9,123 nucleotides of DNA from Anaerolineales bacterium UBA4823 (GTDB lineage: Bacteria; Chloroflexota; Anaerolineae; Anaerolineales; UBA4823), in contig DHFN01000245.1 of NCBI GenBank assembly GCA_002402275.1, forward strand, positions 5,368 through 14,490, read 5' to 3'. The translations under genes were made by a program, and so were the position numbers. Under the pieces are notes generated by a model. It was not told where the DNA came from. It saw only the letters and a list, made by a program, of their open reading frames with translations, and ran no database searches. The stretch's first letter is position 1. Each line of letters begins with the position of its first letter. Below, in pieces: positions 1 to 6,051 of the stretch.

Positions 1-2177
1 ATATGACCATTATGATCCAATATTGGACCGGTTCTTACAGGGAGCAAATCACCCACTTTGAACACCGGTGTGGGTTGAGGTTGTGGAGTAGTAGTTTTCA
101 ACGAAAGAGTTATTTCGTTTGGGGTGTCAATTGCTAAAGTAATAGTTTGACTAGGGTAAGGTGAAGTGGCTGTAATTAAATCATACCCAATGCCAGGAAC
201 TGAAACGGGAAGGGCTCCTTTAGGGATGATCTCATGGAATAGCAATCGAGCTGCGGTTTCAATAAATATTGGGGATGAGCTGTATAGACCGTAATAGGCG
301 CTTAATTTTGAAATATCAGTTGCATCCAAATAGTAGGGAGCACCAAATGCAAATACGATTAACTTCTTTTGTTGGAATAAGTCTGGACGCTCAGCTAGAA
401 ACCTTTGGATTGCCTGAGAACTTGGAACATCCTTGGTAATATTGAGCATAGCAAAGATAATCCAAGTCGCATTTTTAATCGAGCTTTCAACTGGTGGGGC
501 ATCGGGATTGTTATTGAGGAGTAAAAGCAAATCGTCGAATGAGTAGGATTTAATATTAGAGGGCCAGATTTGTCCGCTGCCCTCTGAACCATATAAGTGT
601 TTGATTGTGTCTGAGAAGGATTCAAGATTGATTATAGGTTGAGCAGGACATTGACTACATTGTTGAGTAAGACGGACATCACTAAATATGATAAGATGAT
701 CTGATAAACGAGGCGGATTGGGAAGTTCACTCGCAAGCTCTTCTGGTCTGGGGCTGATTAAAGTAGCAGATTGGTGAGCGACATCCAGAGTGATTTGTTG
801 ATGAGTTCCTATTTTGGAGATAGCTGAGGTTGATGGGAGAATATTCTCCATTGTAAATTCAGGATATAGGCTGAATTTTAGAGTTAAAATCCGTAGTACT
901 GATTCATCTACTCGTTGGGCGAAGGTTGGATCTTCCTGATATTTTTGACGGAAAAATTCTAGAATCCGTTCTATTGTAGTAAAAGAATCGGGATCATTAT
1001 CAGAGGTGATATTTCCAAGGATGAGAATATCATTACCAGCCAAAAAAGCGTTAAGGGCAACGAGGCGACCATCGAATTTTTGATTATTTAGTTGATAGAA
1101 TTTCTTTACTGATGGGTTTCCTAAATTATCACAAATTACAATCCCCCCTTTCTCACGCCAGTCAGATATTGCTGGTAAACTCATCAAGATATTAAAAGCT
1201 TCGGGATCCAGACTTATTGGTCGGGTGGTTGTTCGGATATTTTCTTGAAAGCCTTGATAGCGGATATGGGCTGCCAATAAGGCATCTGCTGTGGCAATAG
1301 ATGACGATGCATTCCCCGTCACAGCAAAGAATGGCATTAAATCAAAATTCTTCAACTGTTCCAAAGATTTTCTAACAGTAGCAACTTCAAATTCAGGCGA
1401 GCGGTCGGCGCCTCCATTACCGGGGAAATTTTTTGCTACTACTGCTAATTTTTCCTGACTGCCTTCATGAATGCCTTGTATATAAGCGCTGCCTAGCAAA
1501 CTAACCCAGAATGGGTCTCCTCCGAAAGAACGAGTACCTAAATCAAGCGAACCATCTGATCGAGGTGTCTCCAGTACATCAAGATCAGGTCCTAGTAATA
1601 AATTAAACCCAAGATTGGATAATTCTTCACCCAAAATAGATCCCACCTGTTGAGATAGTTGAGGAGACCAGGTCGCACCAATTGCCATTTCATCAGGCAG
1701 TTGTGTGATCCCACTTATTAATTGATCATTTGGAGCTCCCCCCCCTTCTTGAGAAATTCCGATAAGCAAAGGAATATAATTAGCGGGTGGTGTTTGGGTT
1801 GGGGTTGTGTCTGTGATTGCTTTTTGAGATTGTAACCATCCAATACTTTGTAAATTTGTGTTTAGGGACAAAACATTCTCTAAAATGTTATTAGCTGGAT
1901 TGAAGTTATCATTAGAAGCTGACAAGATCACTCCACCAGCATAATTATTTGCTATTAGCGAAAAGATCTCTGTATCTGGCTCAACATTAGTTCCCTTAAA
2001 AGAAATCAAGAATAGTTGTCCGACCTTTTCAGCGGGAGAAAGATGATCGAGTAAATCTTGGGCTTTCTCTGCCGGGGTTTGTTTTGGTGAGGATGCGATA
2101 GCTGTGTTGGGAAACGGAGATCCTAACGCCTCAAGCAAGAAAAGGCAGGCCATAACAAAATTGAGAATTTTTTTCAT
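1..2177 (-). CDS. Secreted glycoside hydrolase family 3-like protein, C-terminus outside window
   Basis: The frame is open from an ATG at 2177 to the left edge: 725 residues with no stop. The start is fixed by a signal peptide (MKK, hydrophobic residues 4-19, possible cleavage after AIA at 26-28), so the mature protein is probably extracytoplasmic. Residues 47-56 (SPAEKVGQLF) open the GH3 N-terminal barrel. Residues 249-259 (KNFPGNGGADR) correspond to the usual KHFPGHG...DSH loop of beta-N-acetylhexosaminidases, and ICDNLG (D350) corresponds to the nucleophile motif SDDLGM. A C-terminal GH3-like domain follows (about 470-690, with FAFGAPYYLD near 609-618 and a CSQC pair at 507-510). The last residues (KVGDLLPVRTGPILDHNGH) look like the start of an Ig-like module. 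The nucleophile Asp is kept, but the His of the loop and of the DSH dyad are absent, so hydrolase activity is uncertain. The ATG overlaps the upstream stop in ATGA, and no good Shine-Dalgarno is seen, which suggests translational coupling. The family call is strong; the substrate is unknown. Confidence 0.88.
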   Translation of the reverse strand, partial: MKKILNFVMACLFLLEALGSPFPNTAIASSPKQTPAEKAQDLLDHLSPAEKVGQLFLISFKGTNVEPDTEIFSLIANNYAGGVILSASNDNFNPANNILENVLSLNTNLQSIGWLQSQKAITDTTPTQTPPANYIPLLIGISQEGGGAPNDQLISGITQLPDEMAIGATWSPQLSQQVGSILGEELSNLGFNLLLGPDLDVLETPRSDGSLDLGTRSFGGDPFWVSLLGSAYIQGIHEGSQEKLAVVAKNFPGNGGADRSPEFEVATVRKSLEQLKNFDLMPFFAVTGNASSSIATADALLAAHIRYQGFQENIRTTTRPISLDPEAFNILMSLPAISDWREKGGIVICDNLGNPSVKKFYQLNNQKFDGRLVALNAFLAGNDILILGNITSDNDPDSFTTIERILEFFRQKYQEDPTFAQRVDESVLRILTLKFSLYPEFTMENILPSTSAISKIGTHQQITLDVAHQSATLISPRPEELASELPNPPRLSDHLIIFSDVRLTQQCSQCPAQPIINLESFSDTIKHLYGSEGSGQIWPSNIKSYSFDDLLLLLNNNPDAPPVESSIKNATWIIFAMLNITKDVPSSQAIQRFLAERPDLFQQKKLIVFAFGAPYYLDATDISKLSAYYGLYSSSPIFIETAARLLFHEIIPKGALPVSVPGIGYDLITATSPYPSQTITLAIDTPNEITLSLKTTTPQPQPTPVFKVGDLLPVRTGPILDHNGH

Positions 2178-3004
2178 TGCTGACTATTTTCCCGATTCAG
2201 AATTTCCAATAATAAATGCTTTCGATCAGGTCCGCTTAATAGCTCTAATTTGCGTATAGATAAAGGATCGATTTGGTTCCGAATAATATCCAATTCTTTT
2301 GGAGTTGGAAGGGGAGTTTCATGGATAGATGGGGCAAGCTCTAATGGGAATCCGGTACGTTTCTGGATTTCTGTGAGGTCAACCCCGGGATGATATGAAA
2401 CCAACCTCATTCTACCATTATGAAAATCAAATACGCCGAGATTTGAGATTAACGCTTTTGGACCTTGACCAGCTTGCCTTTTAATTGAATGACCCAATCC
2501 CGAACAAATATCCAGTTTTTCGACAAATGTAATTCTGGAATGTTGCGGAACGTATAAAAAAATGTCATTTATAAAGGTAGTTACATCGGGTATACCCCCT
2601 GTGCCTGGCAAACGTAAGCGTGCTTTGTGGGGATATTCATTTAAGTAATGATGTCCAAAGGCGACATTGTTAAAGTTACCAGAAGGATCTACTTGAGCTG
2701 GATGGAAAAATTCTTTTGGTTTCAAAGAAGGCAAAATATCTGCTGCTGCTCTTACAAAACCTACACTGGTCAAGGAGCGATCTAGCCATAGACTTTCAAT
2801 ATGAGTGATGCTCATTGGCGCGGGTTGTCGGCAAATTCCTTGTCCAATTGCAGATGTGAAATATAGGTTTGGAGCATGGGTTTCACGAGCTAGGAGATAA
2901 GCAGCGGTTACAAGAGGAGTTGCCAATCCTTGTGCAACAACATCTCCATCGGATATTTGTCTGGCTATACAAATAACCATCATCTCATCGGGAGTGATTT
3001 CCAT
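2174..3004 (-). CDS. Family I CoA-transferase beta-subunit-like protein (GctB/IpdB-like)
   Basis: This is a 276-residue protein. It matches the length and motif order of glutaconate CoA-transferase subunit B: an N-terminal TPDEMMVICIARQI helix, ETHAPNLYF (41-49), QVDPSGNFN (104-112), GTGGIPD (134-140), TGFPLEL (217-223) and QIDPLSI (244-250). The open frame extends to a TTG at 3082, but GGAGGA at 3011-3016 lies 7 bases before the ATG at 3004, and the GctB N-terminus aligns with that start; an ATG at 3010 sits too close to the Shine-Dalgarno. In GctB the catalytic Glu lies in VESG after APxxxxx; here the same place reads TSAIG, so the Glu appears replaced by Ala52 or Ser51. IpdB-type members of the fold, which act as ring-opening hydrolases with IpdA, are also known to lack the Glu. 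No alpha subunit is adjacent: upstream is a GDPD (about 100 bases away) and downstream is a GH3-like gene overlapping by 4 bases. The fold assignment is firm; reaction and partner are unknown. Confidence 0.85.
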   Translation of the reverse strand: MEITPDEMMVICIARQISDGDVVAQGLATPLVTAAYLLARETHAPNLYFTSAIGQGICRQPAPMSITHIESLWLDRSLTSVGFVRAAADILPSLKPKEFFHPAQVDPSGNFNNVAFGHHYLNEYPHKARLRLPGTGGIPDVTTFINDIFLYVPQHSRITFVEKLDICSGLGHSIKRQAGQGPKALISNLGVFDFHNGRMRLVSYHPGVDLTEIQKRTGFPLELAPSIHETPLPTPKELDIIRNQIDPLSIRKLELLSGPDRKHLLLEILNRENSQQ

Positions 3005-3010
3005 TAACAT

Positions 3011-3016
3011 TCCTCC
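3011..3016 (-). promoter_or_regulatory. Ribosome binding site of the CoA-transferase-like gene
   Basis: GGAGGA on the minus strand lies 7 bases before the ATG at 3004 and directly abuts another in-frame ATG at 3010. The spacing favours initiation at 3004 and argues against the upstream TTG at 3082, where no purine-rich site is seen. Confidence 0.7.
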
Positions 3017-3105
3017 GCCAAATACTGATGAAAATTTAGCTGAGGGTTTTTTGAATCCATAACAAAACAAAAAAGGTGGCAAGTCATTGATCGGATCTAG
3101 GGCTT

Positions 3106-3861
3106 TTATTCATTAAGAATCTGTTGGGCGAGAATTGGATCATCGGTAAAAATACCATCTACTTTTAGTTGGTTTAATTTCTTAAACTCTTCTTTTTGAT
3201 TCACGGTATAAACATTTATCAATCTGTTTTTATGATGATGATGTTGGACCATCCAAGAATTTACATCATGATAATGAGGATGGATTGCTTGATAGTTTAA
3301 CCATTCAAAAAAGCAGGATCGAGCGAACTTACCTCGGTTTCCTTCCTCGGTTAAAAAACCAATCGGTACTTCGGGTAATAGTTTTTTTATTCTTCTTAAA
3401 GCAATAAAGTTGAAGGAGGAGAAAAAAACCCAATGTTGTAAATCGTTTTTCTTCACCAGTTCGGCGACTCTCTTAGGAAGATCATCAAGAGGAGTTGTAT
3501 AGTTGGTGATTTCCACATTGATGAGGATTTTTCCCCGAACTGAATCAAATACTTCCTGCAGCGCGGGTATTTTTTCTCCCTTGAATGCTGAATCAAAATG
3601 ACTTCCGGCATCGAGTTCTTTGATTTGTGATAATGGCATTGTTTTGATCGTTCCTCTAACTCCACATGTGCGCTCCGTAGTCGGGTCGTGAATAACCACG
3701 ATTTCGCCGTCTGAAGTGAGCTTGACATCCAGTTCAATAGCAGGAGCACCCTGTTTAACTGCTAATTCAAAAGAGGCGAGAGTATTCTCTGGGGCATAAG
3801 CGCTTGCACCTCGATGAGCAAAGATGATCGGTTTGGGTAGCTCGAATAGTAAATGGTCCAT
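3106..3861 (-). CDS. ugpQ: Glycerophosphodiester phosphodiesterase, cytosolic type
   Basis: This 251-residue enzyme hydrolyses glycerophosphodiesters (deacylated phospholipid head groups) to glycerol 3-phosphate and an alcohol. The GDPD signature is complete: HRG at 16-18, PENT at 24-27, the metal ligands E43 and D45 in IELDV, HD at 58-59, NVEI at 115-118, FFSSFN at 146-151, VYTVN at 217-221 and DGIFTDDP at 235-242. There is no signal peptide, and the length is close to the cytosolic UgpQ type rather than the periplasmic GlpQ type, so the symbol rests on class, not on a transporter neighbour (no ugp ABC genes are seen). The start is placed nine residues before the first core strand; its Shine-Dalgarno is weak (GGAA within a small inverted repeat). 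It follows the AAA+ gene after 33 bases and is probably co-transcribed with it. A His-rich stretch (194-210, ending HHHH) sits in the helix before the VYTVN strand. Function is well supported; physiological substrate is not shown. Confidence 0.93.
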   Translation of the reverse strand: MDHLLFELPKPIIFAHRGASAYAPENTLASFELAVKQGAPAIELDVKLTSDGEIVVIHDPTTERTCGVRGTIKTMPLSQIKELDAGSHFDSAFKGEKIPALQEVFDSVRGKILINVEITNYTTPLDDLPKRVAELVKKNDLQHWVFFSSFNFIALRRIKKLLPEVPIGFLTEEGNRGKFARSCFFEWLNYQAIHPHYHDVNSWMVQHHHHKNRLINVYTVNQKEEFKKLNQLKVDGIFTDDPILAQQILNE

Positions 3862-3863
3862 AT

Positions 3864-3878
3864 TCTGGTTATTCCAGA
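3864..3878. repeat. Small inverted repeat between the AAA+ and GDPD genes
   Basis: TCTGG and CCAGA form perfect 5-base arms around a TTATT loop, just upstream of the GDPD start. There is no U-tract, so it is unlikely to be a terminator. It could slightly occlude the GDPD start region in the mRNA, or be chance. Confidence 0.35.
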
Positions 3879-3894
3879 GAACAAAAGGAAAATA

Positions 3895-5241
3895 TTAAAT
3901 GTCTACAAAATATGCTTCGGCAGCTCGATCAAGCAAATCTTTGGACATTACCGGGTCTGTACCAAGATAACGGGAAATATCCAGGATTTGATCGCAGATA
4001 TCACGTGGGTGAGAGGCGCGCAACTTTCTTCCGCGCTTGATGTACCACTCTTGCAGTAAATACTTTAACCCTTCCTCACTATATGAAACACCCTTAATAG
4101 AAGCTATTCTTCTAAATATTTCACGATATTCGTTATAACTAGGGTCACTAATCTCGATTTTATGGCGAAGACGGCGTAAAAAAGCCTCATCAACCAAATC
4201 TTTAGGTGGCAGGTTTGTTGAGAAGACAATCATTACATCGAAAGGAACTTCTACTTTCCTGCCAGTTTGGAGGGTTAAGTAGTCAATCCTATTTTCTAAG
4301 GGAACAATCCAGCGATTTAATAAATCGCGCGGTCGAATCTGTTGACGACCAAAATCATCTATTAAGAATATTCCACCATTCGCTTTGACTTGAAAAGGAG
4401 CTTCATAATATTTGTTGATATCGTCATAAACGAGGTCCAAACCCTCCATGGTTAATTCTCCACCGGTTATTATGAAAGGACGTCGAATTTTTACCCAACG
4501 TAGATCTCGTTTACCAATAGCCTTTAATGTACCAGTTCCCAATGTCGTAGTATCATCTTCATGGGCAAGTTGGTGGTTTACATTATCATATAGTTTAACA
4601 ATTTGACCATCAATATAAATGGCATAAGGAATATACATAGTATCTTGGAGAACCATGTTTCCTATGCCGCGCGCAATGCTGGTCTTCCCATTTCCTGGTG
4701 GACCGTATAAGAACATAGAACTTCCCGAGTTGATTGCTGGGCCGATCCTTTCGTAAGTGTGCTCATTAAGGACAAGACTCGAAAGAGCTTTATGAAGGAC
4801 TGGGGAGGTAAAAAAGGAACGGCTGCGACTTTGGCGCAGGATAGACATATTATAGATATGAATTGGAACGGGTGCAGGCCCGGCGTATTGACTTCGCTCC
4901 ATTGCCTCGCGGGCACGTAAAATCCCAGCTCCAGTAATTCCATAGACATAAGAGCCTTCTCCCAAGCCTAATTGCTGAGATGATTTTATTTCGACAAATT
5001 TTTCTTTTTTCAATGCCTCTAAAATTTGATCCACAATTCCTGCAAAAGGCAAAGCGATCTCTTCCGCCATTTTAAAACCACTCAAATATCCTTGGAAGTA
5101 CAAGATTTTCAAAGCTAAATCCTGTAACCATAGAGCTGGTAAACCAGTTTCTTCGATAGAAGTGATGGGATGAGGATGAAATGTACTCTTAGGTGGGACG
5201 TTTACGTTTTCTGAAACCGTTTGGGAATTTAATATTGCCAT
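3895..5241 (-). CDS. AAA+ ATPase with N-terminal winged-helix domain
   Basis: This is a 448-residue cytoplasmic ATPase. Residues about 35-112 read as a winged helix: helix LALKILYFQG, helix GFKMAEEIALP, recognition-like helix AGIVDQILEALKKEKF, then a wing ending YGITGAGILRAREAM. The AAA+ core follows: Walker A GPPGNGKT (180-187), Walker B IFLIDD (291-296), sensor 1 FSTN (340-343), an arginine-finger-like FLRRLR (354-359), and a sensor-2-like HPRDICDQIL (411-420). Walker B ends DD where most active AAA+ proteins have DE; I recall LIDDFGRQ as characteristic of a little-studied conserved family, so this is probably not a mutation. The ATG at 5241 has GGAGGA six bases upstream. It is the first gene of a probable four-gene minus-strand operon with its own extended -10 promoter. 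No named function is recognised; plausible roles are remodelling of a protein or DNA-bound complex, which is inference only. Confidence 0.88.
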   Translation of the reverse strand: MAILNSQTVSENVNVPPKSTFHPHPITSIEETGLPALWLQDLALKILYFQGYLSGFKMAEEIALPFAGIVDQILEALKKEKFVEIKSSQQLGLGEGSYVYGITGAGILRAREAMERSQYAGPAPVPIHIYNMSILRQSRSRSFFTSPVLHKALSSLVLNEHTYERIGPAINSGSSMFLYGPPGNGKTSIARGIGNMVLQDTMYIPYAIYIDGQIVKLYDNVNHQLAHEDDTTTLGTGTLKAIGKRDLRWVKIRRPFIITGGELTMEGLDLVYDDINKYYEAPFQVKANGGIFLIDDFGRQQIRPRDLLNRWIVPLENRIDYLTLQTGRKVEVPFDVMIVFSTNLPPKDLVDEAFLRRLRHKIEISDPSYNEYREIFRRIASIKGVSYSEEGLKYLLQEWYIKRGRKLRASHPRDICDQILDISRYLGTDPVMSKDLLDRAAEAYFVDI

Positions 5242-5247
5242 ATAACT

Positions 5248-5253
5248 TCCTCC
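5248..5253 (-). promoter_or_regulatory. Ribosome binding site of the AAA+ ATPase gene
   Basis: GGAGGA on the minus strand lies 6 bases from the ATG at 5241. It fixes the start of the AAA+ gene, and contrasts with the glycosyltransferase, recJ and yvcK genes, which lack a visible Shine-Dalgarno. Confidence 0.75.
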
Positions 5254-5278
5254 GATATCCTATCCAGATCTAATTCAG

Positions 5279-5287
5279 ATTATAGCA
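5279..5287 (-). promoter_or_regulatory. Extended -10 promoter of the minus-strand operon
   Basis: The minus strand reads TGC-TATAAT, a consensus -10 with the TGN extension. No good -35 lies 17 bases upstream. Transcription would start near 5272 and give a leader of about 31 bases that includes the GGAGGA site. It is divergent from the glycosyltransferase promoter. Confidence 0.6.
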
Positions 5288-5335
5288 CGGCAATTGATTT
5301 TAGATTATTGATTAGCACCTTACACGAATGTTAAT

Positions 5336-5344
5336 TGGTATAAT
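5336..5344 (+). promoter_or_regulatory. Extended -10 promoter of the glycosyltransferase, probably leaderless
   Basis: TGG-TATAAT ends six bases before the ATG at 5351, so the expected transcription start is the A of that ATG. The six bases between (GAGCCT) have no Shine-Dalgarno. The -35 region is poor, consistent with an extended -10 promoter. Confidence 0.6.
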
Positions 5345-5350
5345 GAGCCT

Positions 5351-6034
5351 ATGATAATAAGCGTCGTTATTCCAGTATACAACGAAAAAGGAACAATCGA
5401 AGAAATCCTTAAACGGGTTCAAGAAACTCATCTTATTTCCGAGATTATTATCGTGGATGATGGTTCCATAGACGGAACACGTGATATTCTATCTCTTTAC
5501 CAAAATCAGAATACCTATCGGATTTTATTCCATGAAAAGAACCAAGGGAAAGGCGCTGCTGTCAACACTGGTATCCAAGCTGCAACGGGGGATGTGATAA
5601 TCATCCAAGATGCCGATCTGGAATACGATCCGCGTGAATATCCAAATCTCCTCAAGCCAATCGAGGAAGGGATTGCTGATGTCGTCTATGGTTCCCGTTT
5701 TTTAGGAGGAGCAAGACGACCGATATTGTTTTGGAATATGGTCGCCAATAAAATATTAACCTTGGTAACGAATATTCTGTATAACAATATATTGACTGAT
5801 ATGGAAACGGGTTATAAAGTTTTTCGACGAGAAGTTGTTCAAGATATGACCATTCATGCGCGTAGATTCGATTTCGAACCAGAATTTACCGCCAAGGTTT
5901 TAAAAAGAAAAGTTCGAATTTATGAAGTTCCCATTTCTTTTAACCCGCGGGATTACTCTGAAGGGAAAAAAATTGGAATAGGTGATGCTTTTGAAGCAAT
6001 GTGGTCACTTATCAAGTACCGTTTTGTAGATTAA
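5351..6034 (+). CDS. GT2 glycosyltransferase, polyprenyl-phosphate sugar synthase type
   Basis: This 227-residue enzyme has a GT-A fold of family 2 and most resembles dolichyl- or polyprenyl-phosphate mannose/glucose synthases, which move a sugar from a nucleotide donor to a lipid phosphate at the cytoplasmic face of the membrane. Visible motifs are VVIPVYNE (5-12), VDDGS (35-39), NQGKGAAVNTG (64-74), the DXD motif QDADLEY (86-92), VYGSRF (112-117), TDMETGYK (149-156), FDFEPEF (173-179) and RDYSEGKKIG (200-209). No C-terminal membrane segment is present, as in the DPM1-like soluble subclass. The ATG is at the very start of the conserved fold. There is no Shine-Dalgarno; an extended -10 lies six bases upstream, so the mRNA is probably leaderless. 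The gene is monocistronic in this window and converges on recJ with a 17-base gap. Family is sure; donor sugar is not. Confidence 0.92.
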   Translation: MIISVVIPVYNEKGTIEEILKRVQETHLISEIIIVDDGSIDGTRDILSLYQNQNTYRILFHEKNQGKGAAVNTGIQAATGDVIIIQDADLEYDPREYPNLLKPIEEGIADVVYGSRFLGGARRPILFWNMVANKILTLVTNILYNNILTDMETGYKVFRREVVQDMTIHARRFDFEPEFTAKVLKRKVRIYEVPISFNPRDYSEGKKIGIGDAFEAMWSLIKYRFVD

Positions 6035-6051
6035 TTGCCCCTAGGGTTGGA

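Noticed and set aside
395..625. 76-codon minus-strand open frame
   Set aside because: It lies inside the GH3-like gene in another frame, with no domain-like pattern; the GH3 frame is continuous and motif-bearing across it.
3056..3082. Possible internal promoter before the CoA-transferase-like gene (TTGCCA, 15-base spacer, TGT-TATGGA, minus strand)
   Set aside because: The spacer is short and the -10 matches only three bases; the gap of about 100 bases to the GDPD gene is compatible with either read-through or a weak promoter.
3229..3280. His-rich stretch with HHHH in the GDPD protein, considered as a metal-binding insertion
   Set aside because: It falls in a helix that is variable in the family, with no length change; the catalytic metal ligands are elsewhere and complete.
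3453..3749. 98-codon minus-strand open frame
   Set aside because: Alternative frame of the GDPD gene; the GDPD catalytic motifs are encoded across the same bases.
3853..4388. Two short plus-strand open frames (68 and 60 codons)
   Set aside because: Antisense to the GDPD and AAA+ coding sequence, with no ribosome binding site or recognisable protein.
4662..4949. 95-codon minus-strand open frame
   Set aside because: Overlaps the Walker A region of the AAA+ gene in a different frame; a shadow of a conserved gene.
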